This document shows, one piece after another, positions 1 to 7,650 of a stretch of 21,547 bases of DNA (the first letter of the stretch is position 1; every line of letters begins with the position of its first letter). This stretch comes from Maricaulis sp965657935. GTDB taxonomy: Bacteria > Pseudomonadota > Alphaproteobacteria > Caulobacterales > Maricaulaceae. The notes under the pieces are model-generated. The model was not told the DNA's origin, ran no database searches, and saw only the letters and a program-made list of their open reading frames with translations. The position numbers and the translations under genes are program-made. The stretch is taken from contig CBFHQE010000041.1 in the NCBI GenBank assembly GCA_965657935.1, positions 1-21,547 of the forward strand. The letters are read 5' to 3'.

Positions 1-1
1 C

Positions 2-88
2 GTCCTGTTGCGGCGCGTGCTTTCGGGTGGTGTGTCTGTGGAGGACGCCGATGAACACCGCAGGCGGTTTGGCTGCGAGGCGCTTTAG
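2..88 (+). CDS. Possible 3' end of an unidentified gene (partial)
   Basis: One plus-strand frame is open from the left edge and stops at TAG (86-88), giving a 28-residue tail ending in RRRFGCEAL. The tail is charged and its codons mostly end in G or C, as expected for a coding region here, but it is too short to identify. If real, the gene would converge on the polA operon, and its stop lies 18 bases before the intergenic repeat at 107. The other plus frames are closed early (for example by TGA in frame 1). This may be a chance opening. Confidence 0.3.
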   Translation, partial: VLLRRVLSGGVSVEDADEHRRRFGCEAL

Positions 89-106
89 CCCCCATGGCTT
101 TCCAAA

Positions 107-224
107 CGTCATCCCTGCGAAGGCAGGGACCCAGTTCATAAGGCTGGGTCCGGCTCCAGAAAGCGCTAGCGCGTGAAACATCGCGCTCGACGAACTGGGC
201 CCTGATCGTCATCAGGGTGACGGT
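107..224 (+). repeat. Multi-hairpin intergenic repeat, copy 1
   Basis: A 118-bp element whose reverse complement recurs at 5000-5118. By hand alignment I count 14 mismatches and one indel over 119 columns (about 87% identity). It contains three stem-loops: TCCCTGC/GCAGGGA with a GAAG loop (112-129), ACCCAG/CTGGGT (129-149) and CCCTGAT/ATCAGGG with a CGTC loop (200-217). Its right end overlaps the last codons and stop of the small gene at 212-529. It codes for no transposase, so it is a non-autonomous or REP/ERIC-like dispersed element. Confidence 0.85.
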
Positions 225-529
225 TCATCTGCGTCCAGGATGAAGGTGAACCGACCGCCTCGGCAGGCCGGTTGGTCAGGGAAACGAAGGCGTTCAACGG
301 CTCTGATGATTGAAATCTCAATCAATCGAGTCGGTGCGTCTGTTGTGATGTTGGCGGTTTCCCCCACCTCCGTAACATCGAAAACGGCATCGACGGTCAC
401 TGGAAGGTCGATCCCGCTCTCCCAATGCCATCCCATTCTTGGTGAGATCATTTCGATAGGTTCCGGCAACACCTCCGGACACGCCGGCAAATCACCGGCC
501 TGTGCCAGGAGTGCCAGCGCCAGCAGCAT
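212..529 (-). CDS. Small exported protein with a TonB C-terminal-like domain
   Basis: A 105-aa protein with a short hydrophobic N-terminus (MLLALALLAQAG) that looks like a signal peptide. The rest resembles the TonB C-terminal fold: FDVTEVGETANI, then IIRAVERLRFPDQP, then a GGRFTFIL strand. This matches the family pattern of a beta strand ending in D-x-x-G, a helix with AVxxxRF-x-P, and a final strand. Two cysteines (C17, about C89) could form a periplasmic disulfide. The ATG (527-529) overlaps the polA stop by one base (TGATG), with GAGG just upstream, so it is probably translationally coupled to polA. The last three residues and the stop lie inside the intergenic repeat, so the C-terminus may be altered relative to homologues. 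The family call is by pattern only. Confidence 0.65.
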   Translation of the reverse strand: MLLALALLAQAGDLPACPEVLPEPIEMISPRMGWHWESGIDLPVTVDAVFDVTEVGETANITTDAPTRLIEISIIRAVERLRFPDQPACRGGRFTFILDADEPSP

Positions 530-3315
530 CAGTGCGCCTCACCCCAGGTCGCGCCGGCCTTGGCGTCGACGTCCAGCGGGACGGAAAGTTCCAGGGCCGG
601 GCGGCAGGCTTCTGACATGATCTTCTTGGTCAGGGCGATGAGGTCATCGGCCTGGTTTTCAGGGACTTCAAAGACCAGTTCGTCGTGCACCTGCAACAGC
701 ATGCGCGCATCCAGATTGGCCTGGTTGAGGGCGTCCGGCATTCTGATCATGGCGCGGCGGATCACATCGGCAGCCGAGCCCTGGATCGGGGCGTTGATGG
801 CCTGGCGTTCCGCGAACATGCGCATGTTGGGATTCTTGTCGCGGATGGACGGGAAATGGGCGCGGCGGCCGAAGATCGTCTCGACATAGCCGGTCTCCTT
901 GGCCTCGGTTTTCATGCGGTCCATATAGTCGGCAATGCCCGGGAATTTCTCGAAATAGGCGTCGATGAAGGCCTTGGCTTCCTCACGCGAGACATCGATC
1001 TGATTGGCCAGACCAAAGGCCGAGATGCCATAGATAACGCCGAAATTGATCGCTTTTGCCTTGCGACGCACCATCGGGTCCATGCCCTCTAGGGGCGTGT
1101 CAAAGACTTCCGACGCCGTCATGGCGTGGATGTCGACACCATTCCTGAAGGCGTCTTTCAGGGCATCCACACCGGCAATATGCGCGAGCAGGCGCAGCTC
1201 GACCTGGGAATAGTCCGCCGCGACCAGGACATTGCCGGGCTCGGCGATAAAGACTTCGCGGATCTTGCGGCCTTCCTCGGTGCGGATCGGGATGTTCTGC
1301 AGGTTCGGATCGGTCGAGGACAGGCGTCCCGTCGTGGTCGAGGCCAGCGAGAAAGAGCCGTGCACGCGCTTGGTCAGCGGATTGATGTGCGAGATCAGCG
1401 CGTCGGCATAGGTGGATTTGAGCTTCTGGAACTGGCGATATTCCAGCAGCGCCACCGGCAGGGCATGTCCCTCGGCGGCCAGGCTGTCGAGCACGGCGGC
1501 ATCGGTCGACCAGGCACCGGTCTTGGTCTTCTTGCCACCCGGCAGGCCCATTTCGCCGAACAGGATCTCGCCGATCTGTTTGGGAGAACCCAGATTGAAC
1601 TCGCGACCCGCCGCTTCGTGGGCGGTGGCCTCGGCTGCCATCATTTTCTGGGCGAAGTCAGACGAGAGGCGGTGCAGCTGGTCCGGATCGACCTTGATGC
1701 CGGCGCGTTCCATGTCAGACAGAACCTGCGGCATGGGCCGTTCCAGCGTCTCGTAAACCGTCGCCTTTTTCTTGGCGACCATGGCCGGTTTCAGGATCTC
1801 CCAAAGGCGCAGGGTCACATCGGCGTCTTCCGCCGCATATTCCGTGGCCTTGTCGAGCGCGACCTTGTCGAACGAGATCTGGGATTTGCCGGTGCCGCAG
1901 ACATCCTTGAAGGACAGGCAGGTATGGCCCAGATGGCGCTCGGCCATGGCATCCATGCCATGTTTTTCCAGGCCCGCCGCCATGACATAGGAGATCAGCA
2001 TCGTGTCGTCATAGGGCTGGACGTTGATGTCATAACGGCCAAAGACGGCGAGATCGTATTTGAAATTCTGGCCGATTTTCAGGATGGTCGGGTTTTCCAG
2101 CATCGGTCGCAGCACATCGAGCGCGACCTGCATGGGGATCTGTTCCGGTGCCTTGCCGGTATCGAACATGTCGCCGCAGCCTTGCGGGTCGACATGGGCG
2201 AGCGGGATGTAGCAGGCCTCGCCCGGTGCGGTCGCCAGGCTGACCCCGACCAGGCCGGAGGCGGTGGCGGAGAGGGCGTCCGTTTCGCAATCCACCGCGA
2301 CAATGCCCACCTCTTCACAGCGCGCGATCCAGCGTTCCAGATCGGCCATCCTGGTCACGCACTCATACTTGGACCGGTCAATCGGTGCGGTGGCATCACC
2401 GGTCTCGTCCGCGACCGGTCCACCCAGCGCTTCTTCAACCTTGCGGGTGAAGGTGCGGAACTCCATGCCCTTGAGGAAACCGACCAGGGTTTCCGGATCC
2501 GGGTCCGACATGCCGAACTCTTCCAGCGGCGTATCGATCGGCGTGTCGACCTTCAGCGTCACTAGGTCACGGGAGATGCGCGCATCATCGGCATGATTGA
2601 GCAGTTTCTCGCGGCGGCCCTTCTGCTTGATCTCCTCGGCCCGGGCGAGCAGCGTATCAAGATCGCCATATTCATTGATCAACAGGGCCGCGGTCTTCAC
2701 TCCGATCCCGGGGACACCCGGAACATTGTCGACACTGTCGCCGGCCAGCGACTGGATATCGATCACCTTGTCCGGACCGACGCCGAACTTTTCGTGCACT
2801 TCCGGGGCCTGGATGCGCTTGTTTTTCATGGCGTCGAACATGGTGATCTTGTCCGAGACCAGCTGCATCAAATCCTTGTCCGAGGAGACGATGGTGACGT
2901 CCGCGCCCTTGGCCTCGGCCTGGCGGGCATAGGTCGCGATCAGGTCATCCGCCTCAAAGCCTTCCTTCTCGATGGAGGGCGTGCCAAAGGCGCGCGTCGC
3001 ATCGCGGATGATGGAGAATTGCGGCACCAGGTCCTCCGGTGCGGGCGGACGGTGGGCCTTGTATTGCGGGTACATGTCATTGCGGAAGGACTTGCCGGAA
3101 TGATCGAAAATCACCGCCAGGTGCGAGGGCTGATCCGGTCCCTTGAGGTCCTCCAGAAGCTTCCACAACATGTTGCAGAAGCCCTGCACTGCTCCCACCG
3201 GCGTGCCGTCCGACCGGGTCAGCGGGGGCAGGGCGTGATAGGCGCGGAAGATATAGCCTGACCCGTCGATCAGATAGACATGACTGTTCTCGTCGACCGG
3301 TTTCGTGATGGCCAT
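529..3315 (-). CDS. polA: DNA polymerase I
   Basis: A 928-aa, full-length three-domain Pol I for Okazaki fragment processing and repair synthesis. The 5' nuclease domain (about 1-300) has LIDGS, EADDL, SSDKDL and GDSVDNVPGVPGIG. The 3'-5' exonuclease has the proofreading acidic residues: DCET near 338, the N-x3-D of GQNFKYD, and the Y-x3-D of YAAED. The polymerase has motif A AADYSQVELRL (about 697), motif B RRKAKAINFGVIYG (about 748) and motif C QVHDELVF (about 877). I chose the ATG at 3315 because GAGGGGAAG lies seven bases upstream. A TTG at 3342 in the same frame would add nine residues but has no ribosome site. All three activities look intact, unlike Pol I proteins that have lost proofreading. 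Confidence 0.98.
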   Translation of the reverse strand: MAITKPVDENSHVYLIDGSGYIFRAYHALPPLTRSDGTPVGAVQGFCNMLWKLLEDLKGPDQPSHLAVIFDHSGKSFRNDMYPQYKAHRPPAPEDLVPQFSIIRDATRAFGTPSIEKEGFEADDLIATYARQAEAKGADVTIVSSDKDLMQLVSDKITMFDAMKNKRIQAPEVHEKFGVGPDKVIDIQSLAGDSVDNVPGVPGIGVKTAALLINEYGDLDTLLARAEEIKQKGRREKLLNHADDARISRDLVTLKVDTPIDTPLEEFGMSDPDPETLVGFLKGMEFRTFTRKVEEALGGPVADETGDATAPIDRSKYECVTRMADLERWIARCEEVGIVAVDCETDALSATASGLVGVSLATAPGEACYIPLAHVDPQGCGDMFDTGKAPEQIPMQVALDVLRPMLENPTILKIGQNFKYDLAVFGRYDINVQPYDDTMLISYVMAAGLEKHGMDAMAERHLGHTCLSFKDVCGTGKSQISFDKVALDKATEYAAEDADVTLRLWEILKPAMVAKKKATVYETLERPMPQVLSDMERAGIKVDPDQLHRLSSDFAQKMMAAEATAHEAAGREFNLGSPKQIGEILFGEMGLPGGKKTKTGAWSTDAAVLDSLAAEGHALPVALLEYRQFQKLKSTYADALISHINPLTKRVHGSFSLASTTTGRLSSTDPNLQNIPIRTEEGRKIREVFIAEPGNVLVAADYSQVELRLLAHIAGVDALKDAFRNGVDIHAMTASEVFDTPLEGMDPMVRRKAKAINFGVIYGISAFGLANQIDVSREEAKAFIDAYFEKFPGIADYMDRMKTEAKETGYVETIFGRRAHFPSIRDKNPNMRMFAERQAINAPIQGSAADVIRRAMIRMPDALNQANLDARMLLQVHDELVFEVPENQADDLIALTKKIMSEACRPALELSVPLDVDAKAGATWGEAH

Positions 3316-3748
3316 TCCGCTTCCCCTCGTCTGAGTCGCCAAACACTAGCGCGCGTTGCCAGCCGGGAGAATGCCGAGCTGCTGAGATTGCTGACAGAGG
3401 GGTGGCGGGAGGGGATATCTTCCCCTCCGGGGAAGTGGGCTCGCCGAAGCCGTAGGCGCAGGCGAGGTCGAAGGGGACGAGCGTAGCGAGTATGCCACCG
3501 CGTTTCGGATCACCTCTACAGTGAGGAGGGTCGGGAGCATAACCCTGTAAGGCCCCATCTCGGCATGAGGTTTAAGGGGGAAAGGGGGCTGAACCCCGAT
3601 TGCCTCACCCCGCCCTGTCATCGCCCGGACGCCCGTTGCGCAGCTACTGCCGGGTGACGCGAGCGAGGAGGGACAGGGCACACCTCAATCACCACAGACA
3701 TAACGTGCGCCAGCTGATAGCTTGCGCATGAGTTGAGTTGGGGGAAGC
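3316..3748. repeat. 433-bp gene-free gap with repeat-like hairpins
   Basis: There is no convincing gene between polA and the next plus-strand gene. The segment carries two competing hairpins that share a strand: GAGGGGA/TCCCCTC (3409-3427) and CTTCCCC/GGGGAAG (3419-3435). A longer imperfect palindrome is bounded by GCCCTGTC (3612-3619) and GACAGGGC (3672-3679), with inner GTCATCGCCCGG and CCGGGTGAC arms. The composition (CCCCTCCGGGG, then purine-rich runs) resembles dispersed intergenic repeats of GC-rich alphaproteobacteria. A 111-residue minus-strand opening (3346-3681) is proline- and serine-rich and looks like translated repeat. The promoters of polA and of the gene at 3749 must lie here, but I cannot pick clear -35/-10 boxes. 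Confidence 0.45.
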
Positions 3749-4984
3749 ATGAAGCTCTTGTTCCGCGGATTTCTGGTCGTTCTGGTAGTTTGGTTGGTGG
3801 GCGCTTACTTCGTGCCGAAACGCATGCAGGATGGGCCGTTGGGGTATGCGATGGCGCTGCACCCTGGCTATTGGATCGATCTATTGGCGGAAAACTGCGT
3901 GGTTGAGCAAAGCCGCTTTCTTGGCGATGGATATGTGCTCAAAGGAGGCGCAGAACGCCTCGAGCGCGCGCACCTCTGCTTGACTGTGGCCAGAACGCTC
4001 CCGACCCCGTTTGACGACTCGGGCAGACGCATTCAGCAACACTGGTTGTTGTATCTGAACTTTGCAGGCAGTGGTGCAGAGGCCCTGGACGGATGGCTGC
4101 AGCTCGCGCGGGCGGACGACCTCACCTTTGCGTATTGGCCGGAGAGTGACAACGCCTACGCGTGGGAGCGAGCCGTGTGGTCCGCTGCGCGGACCGCGGA
4201 TCAAGAGCGCGTCACTTCGCTGGGGCTTGAGGCGCTGGCTACCTTGTCGTCGGAGGAGTTTTCGGCGCGCGTTGCGGCTAGTCCGCACTGGGACAGGGCG
4301 CTGGCTGCAGTTGGCCACAACGATACGCTTCACCAGATCGTCGATGGTCAGCGAATACCCAACTGGGCGTGGACGCGACTCTCAGTAGCTGAAATGGTTG
4401 TCGCAGCTCTGATTGCAGATGGGCGAGCCGAAGAGGCAGTGGAGGTTTTGGAGGCTCTCTATGCTGAGGAACCTTTCGTGTCGGGGCTGTTCGACCTGAC
4501 TGAGCATCATGCCGCGATGAATTCTGTGCTCGGGGAGGCGCTGGCTGATCGAGCGCGTCTCGAAGGCGCGCTGGCATACTGGCGTCCGATTGTTGAGGGC
4601 AACATCTCTCGGCTGTCTGATCCGGACGCCAGATATCCGAACTGGGACATAGAGCCGGCGCTGACACGTACTATCAATCACCTGGAACAACTCGGCAGGT
4701 GTGACGAGGCACGAATGGTCGTGGGGGCGCTGCCAATCGGCGCAGATGATCCATTCGGTGACGACTTGCCTGAATACATCGGTCTGACGGCCACTCACAA
4801 CTGGATGCTCTTTCAGTGTTACGCGGCCTCTATTTCAGCAGATAGCTCAGCAGAGGCGGCGTGCCATCAACTCGATCAATTCGAGGCAGATGTCACATCC
4901 GAGCAAGTTGAGGCCCACGGCATGCCGATCTTTGAACGGCCACGTCAGCGCGTCGAACCCTCCGCCTGTTTCCTGAGCGAATAA
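3749..4984 (+). CDS. Unrecognised membrane-anchored helical-repeat-like protein
   Basis: I do not recognise this 411-aa protein. An N-terminal hydrophobic segment (FLVVLVVWLVGAYFVP, about 7-23) after MKLLFRG is a signal anchor or signal peptide, so the body is probably periplasmic. The rest is mainly helical, with several A/L/E-rich helix pairs such as AEMVVAALIADGRAEEAVEVLEALYAEEP that look like TPR or Sel1-type solenoid repeats, although no strict consensus is met. There are five cysteines in the body (C50, one near 77, and three in the last quarter). GGGGGAAGC directly precedes the ATG, a good ribosome site. It stands alone, facing away from polA, with a repeat copy 15 bases after the stop. 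Codon use is less GC-biased than in polA or sucA, consistent with an accessory gene. Confidence 0.75.
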   Translation: MKLLFRGFLVVLVVWLVGAYFVPKRMQDGPLGYAMALHPGYWIDLLAENCVVEQSRFLGDGYVLKGGAERLERAHLCLTVARTLPTPFDDSGRRIQQHWLLYLNFAGSGAEALDGWLQLARADDLTFAYWPESDNAYAWERAVWSAARTADQERVTSLGLEALATLSSEEFSARVAASPHWDRALAAVGHNDTLHQIVDGQRIPNWAWTRLSVAEMVVAALIADGRAEEAVEVLEALYAEEPFVSGLFDLTEHHAAMNSVLGEALADRARLEGALAYWRPIVEGNISRLSDPDARYPNWDIEPALTRTINHLEQLGRCDEARMVVGALPIGADDPFGDDLPEYIGLTATHNWMLFQCYAASISADSSAEAACHQLDQFEADVTSEQVEAHGMPIFERPRQRVEPSACFLSE

Positions 4985-4999
4985 CCGCCTCTCAAACTC

Positions 5000-5118
5000 A
5001 CCGTCACCCCGATGAAGATCGGGGCCCAGTTCGTCGAGCACGAGTGTTTCAGAGAAGGGCGCCTTCTGGAGCAGGACCCAGCCTTACGAACTGGGTCCCT
5101 GCCTTCGCAGGGATGACG
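5000..5118 (-). repeat. Multi-hairpin intergenic repeat, copy 2 (inverted)
   Basis: Inverted copy of the element at 107-224. Its hairpins are CCCCGAT/ATCGGGG with a GAAG loop (5007-5024), CCCAG/CTGGG in the middle, and TCCCTGC/GCAGGGA at the far end (5096-5113). One stem pair differs from copy 1 on both sides (T-A versus C-G), so pairing is kept. It begins 15 bases after the stop of the 411-aa gene and ends 97 bases before the start of the next gene. Confidence 0.85.
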
Positions 5119-5215
5119 GATGATTTGTGTGGCTCGCCCGCTTTCCACGTCGACCACCCGCTGGACCTTCCCCTCCAGACATGCATGCTGCCGCCAAATC
5201 GAGAAGGGATCCGAC

Positions 5216-5947
5216 ATGCTGGTGGAGTTTCTGGCGCGATTGTTTGGGGGTGCGCAGGGCGCGGGTGAAAATACCGCGCCGCAATTTGTGCGCCTGGCGC
5301 ACCCGGTGTCCGACCGCCCTGACAGGCCCGCGAAATTCGGCCGCAGTGCCAACTGGCTCGCTGTGCGTTCTGCTGATCCGCAGGCCGTGGTCGATGCGTT
5401 GGGTCTGGAAGATGTCCAGGCCAGCAACTGGGCCTCGGGCCTCAAGATGACGCAGGAGATGAGCGCGGCGGGGTTTGGCAAGCTGGCGATCAATCCGGCG
5501 GCGTTTGTGACGCCGGTGATTGATGGCTGGGTGGCGGTGACGACCCGTCATCTTGGCCCGGTTGACGAATTATCTGTTGTCGAGGTGGAAGAGGTGCTCG
5601 AAAAGCTCTCCACAAACTTCGGTGAGGCGCAGTATTTCGGCGCCTTTCCCGGAGCAGGCTACATCGCCTGGTATCGCGCCCGCGACGGCAAGCTGACCCG
5701 CGGCCTCACCTATGTGGGCCAGGGCGACGGTTTCCTCGACAATTTCGGCGAGACCTCGCCGGAAGAGATCGAGCTGGGCTTTGGCGACCTCACGGGACGT
5801 GAACCGGAAGAGATGCAGGATCTGACCCCGGCCGAGGATGATCACCTGCGTGTGGCCGGGCTCTGGAGCTTCAATCCCGACCAGCTGGAAGATCGCGAAG
5901 ATCTGGAAAAGAGCACGGGGTTGCTGGGGTATTTTGTGGAAGAGTAG
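5216..5947 (+). CDS. Unrecognised soluble acidic protein
   Basis: A 243-aa protein I cannot assign. It has no signal peptide after the short N-terminus (MLVEFLARLFGG) and no transmembrane segment, so it is probably cytoplasmic. It is rich in D/E, especially towards the C-terminus (LEDREDLEKSTG), and has aromatic and glycine clusters such as FGAFPGAGYIAWYRARDG. I chose the ATG at 5216 because GAGAAGGG lies seven bases upstream; an in-frame ATG at 5120 would add 32 residues encoded just after the repeat and has no ribosome site. Codon bias matches the chromosome, so it looks native. It converges with the gene at 5988-6743, with 40 bases between the stops and no obvious terminator. Confidence 0.75.
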   Translation: MLVEFLARLFGGAQGAGENTAPQFVRLAHPVSDRPDRPAKFGRSANWLAVRSADPQAVVDALGLEDVQASNWASGLKMTQEMSAAGFGKLAINPAAFVTPVIDGWVAVTTRHLGPVDELSVVEVEEVLEKLSTNFGEAQYFGAFPGAGYIAWYRARDGKLTRGLTYVGQGDGFLDNFGETSPEEIELGFGDLTGREPEEMQDLTPAEDDHLRVAGLWSFNPDQLEDREDLEKSTGLLGYFVEE

Positions 5948-5987
5948 TCGCCGCGTTGACGCCGAAGGGCATTCAAATATATTTCGT

Positions 5988-6743
5988 TTAAGTGTTTGAG
6001 CTTGCGCCGACGCGCGCGTCCTCGAAGGCTGCTATGTCGGCGCGAATACGCTCCACATCCCGATGGTCGACTGGTCGCCACCCAAGTTCGCGAATGAGGG
6101 TCAAGAATTCTTCCTTTAGTGCTGCTCGCTCTTCAGATGTTGCTTTGAAGGAGCTCTCGAAACTCCCGTATTCCCAAGCACGTGGATTTTCACCGACATT
6201 TCGCGTCTTGGCTATCAAATCTCCGGCGTCGATCATTGCACCAGCTCCACCAAGATAATGTTCATCATGGACAAAGTTGTTGAGCAGGTTGCCGTAGGCG
6301 ACGTGTGCAAAGTTTATGTCTGCCACCAAGCTTCGAAACTTAGGGCTATGATAGAGTTGTCGCAGAAGGTGCGGTGAGTCCGGCACCGGATACTCTTCCT
6401 CTGCCGAGCATTCTTCGAATACAGCGGCTTTCTCAGAAATTCTAAGAGTGCCGGGGTTTTTCAGCTTGCCAGGCTGATTCCAATATAAGACCCCGGTTCT
6501 AAAACCGCTGGCAAACCCTTCGACGCCAGTCGAGGCGTGAACGCAAGTCGCCGCATCCGGAACGGGCGCGCATCGTCCGCTCAACGTCCGAAGCCAATAT
6601 ACCCGATGGTGCCCGTGATGTGTGACGGCTTCGCCGTCTCGCGGTCGTATCTCGCCTTCAGGTGTTGAAATAGTCTCCCCGGCCGGGAGCGCAGCCAAGG
6701 TCTCTTGAAACCATTCAGGTAAATCGAGGTTAGATTGACCCAT
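5988..6743 (-). CDS. Unrecognised 251-aa protein coupled to terC
   Basis: I do not recognise this protein. It is soluble, with no signal or membrane segment, and rich in His, Tyr and Trp in the first half (HHGHHRVYW) and in charged helices at the end. A central stretch (DINFAHVAYGNLLNNFVHDEHYLGG) has several histidines and acidic residues that could bind metal, but no known motif is met. Its ATG follows the terC stop without a gap (TGAATG), and its ribosome site GGAGGAG is formed by the last codons of terC, so the two are translationally coupled. The base composition is visibly more AT-rich than that of terC or priA, suggesting later acquisition. Function unknown. Confidence 0.75.
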   Translation of the reverse strand: MGQSNLDLPEWFQETLAALPAGETISTPEGEIRPRDGEAVTHHGHHRVYWLRTLSGRCAPVPDAATCVHASTGVEGFASGFRTGVLYWNQPGKLKNPGTLRISEKAAVFEECSAEEEYPVPDSPHLLRQLYHSPKFRSLVADINFAHVAYGNLLNNFVHDEHYLGGAGAMIDAGDLIAKTRNVGENPRAWEYGSFESSFKATSEERAALKEEFLTLIRELGWRPVDHRDVERIRADIAAFEDARVGASSNT

Positions 6744-7550
6744 TCACTCCTCCGCCGCCTTGTCCGCCTCGCGCTTGTTGCGGGCCAGGATGTTCAGCGT
6801 CTCCACGAAGAGGGAGAAGGCGATGGCGAAGTAGAGATAGCCGCGCGGGATGTGGAAGCCGAGGCCGTCGGCGACCAGGGCCATGCCGACCAGCAGGATG
6901 AAGCACAGGGCCAGCATTTTTGCGGTGGCGTATTTCTCCAGGAAGCCGGCGACCGACTTGGCCGAGGCGACCATGATGATGGTCGAGATGACCACAGCCA
7001 GCACCATGACGGCGAGGCGGATGCCTTCCGCGCCATCACCGCCCAGATCGCGGGTCATGCCCACGGCGGTCAGCACACTGTCCAGCGAGAAGACCATGTT
7101 GATGGCGGTCATCTGGGCGACCACGATGAACATGGAAGAGACCTTGCCGCCGCCGGCGCCGTGATGCTCGCCCTCGATCGTGTCGTGGATTTCCTCGGTG
7201 CCCTTCCACAACAGGAAGAGGCCGCCGCCAAACAGGATCACATCCTCCAGCGTGATATCCATCAGCACTTCGGGATGCTCCGGATCCGCCAGGCCGGCAA
7301 ACATCTCCGGCAGGGTGAAGAGCGTGGCGTGGGTCAGCCCGGTCAGCCAGACCAGGGCAAACAGCAGGAGGATGCGCATCGCCGCACCCGACCAGATGCC
7401 GATATCGCGGCCCTTGGCCTGCTTTTCCTCGGGCAGGCGCTGCGAGGCCACCGAAACAAACACGACATTGTCCACGCCCAGAACGACTTCCAGGAAGGTC
7501 AGCGTCAGCAGGGACATCCAGACGGCAGGCGAGGTGAGAAATTCCATCAT
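6744..7550 (-). CDS. TerC-family integral membrane protein
   Basis: A 268-aa membrane protein with about seven hydrophobic segments. The family signature LEVVLGVDNVVF (residues 20-31, acidic E21 and D27) and a second one, NMVFSLDSVLTAVG, identify the TerC family. Members are linked to tellurite resistance and to export of Mn2+ or other metal ions during secretion. A His-rich cytoplasmic loop (EGEHHGAGGG) sits between helices. Two adjacent ATGs (7550 and 7547) are possible starts; neither has a strong ribosome site. I used the first. It lies 100 bases downstream of the priA stop on the same strand, and the 251-aa gene follows directly. The substrate cannot be read from the sequence, and it is not part of a ter operon here. 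Confidence 0.9.
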   Translation of the reverse strand: MMEFLTSPAVWMSLLTLTFLEVVLGVDNVVFVSVASQRLPEEKQAKGRDIGIWSGAAMRILLLFALVWLTGLTHATLFTLPEMFAGLADPEHPEVLMDITLEDVILFGGGLFLLWKGTEEIHDTIEGEHHGAGGGKVSSMFIVVAQMTAINMVFSLDSVLTAVGMTRDLGGDGAEGIRLAVMVLAVVISTIIMVASAKSVAGFLEKYATAKMLALCFILLVGMALVADGLGFHIPRGYLYFAIAFSLFVETLNILARNKREADKAAEE

Positions 7551-7650
7551 GGGTCGTCATTCCGGTTGTAGGGGCTTTGTGCACTCCTAACGCGCTGTGC
7601 GTGTGATGTCATCCGTGTTCTCGATCTGGCCCGGGCAGAGGGCGAGCGTC

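Noticed and set aside
3346..3681. A 111-residue minus-strand open frame in the polA upstream gap
   Set aside because: Composition is Pro/Ser/Arg-rich, it coincides with hairpin repeats, and it has no ribosome site or family motif.
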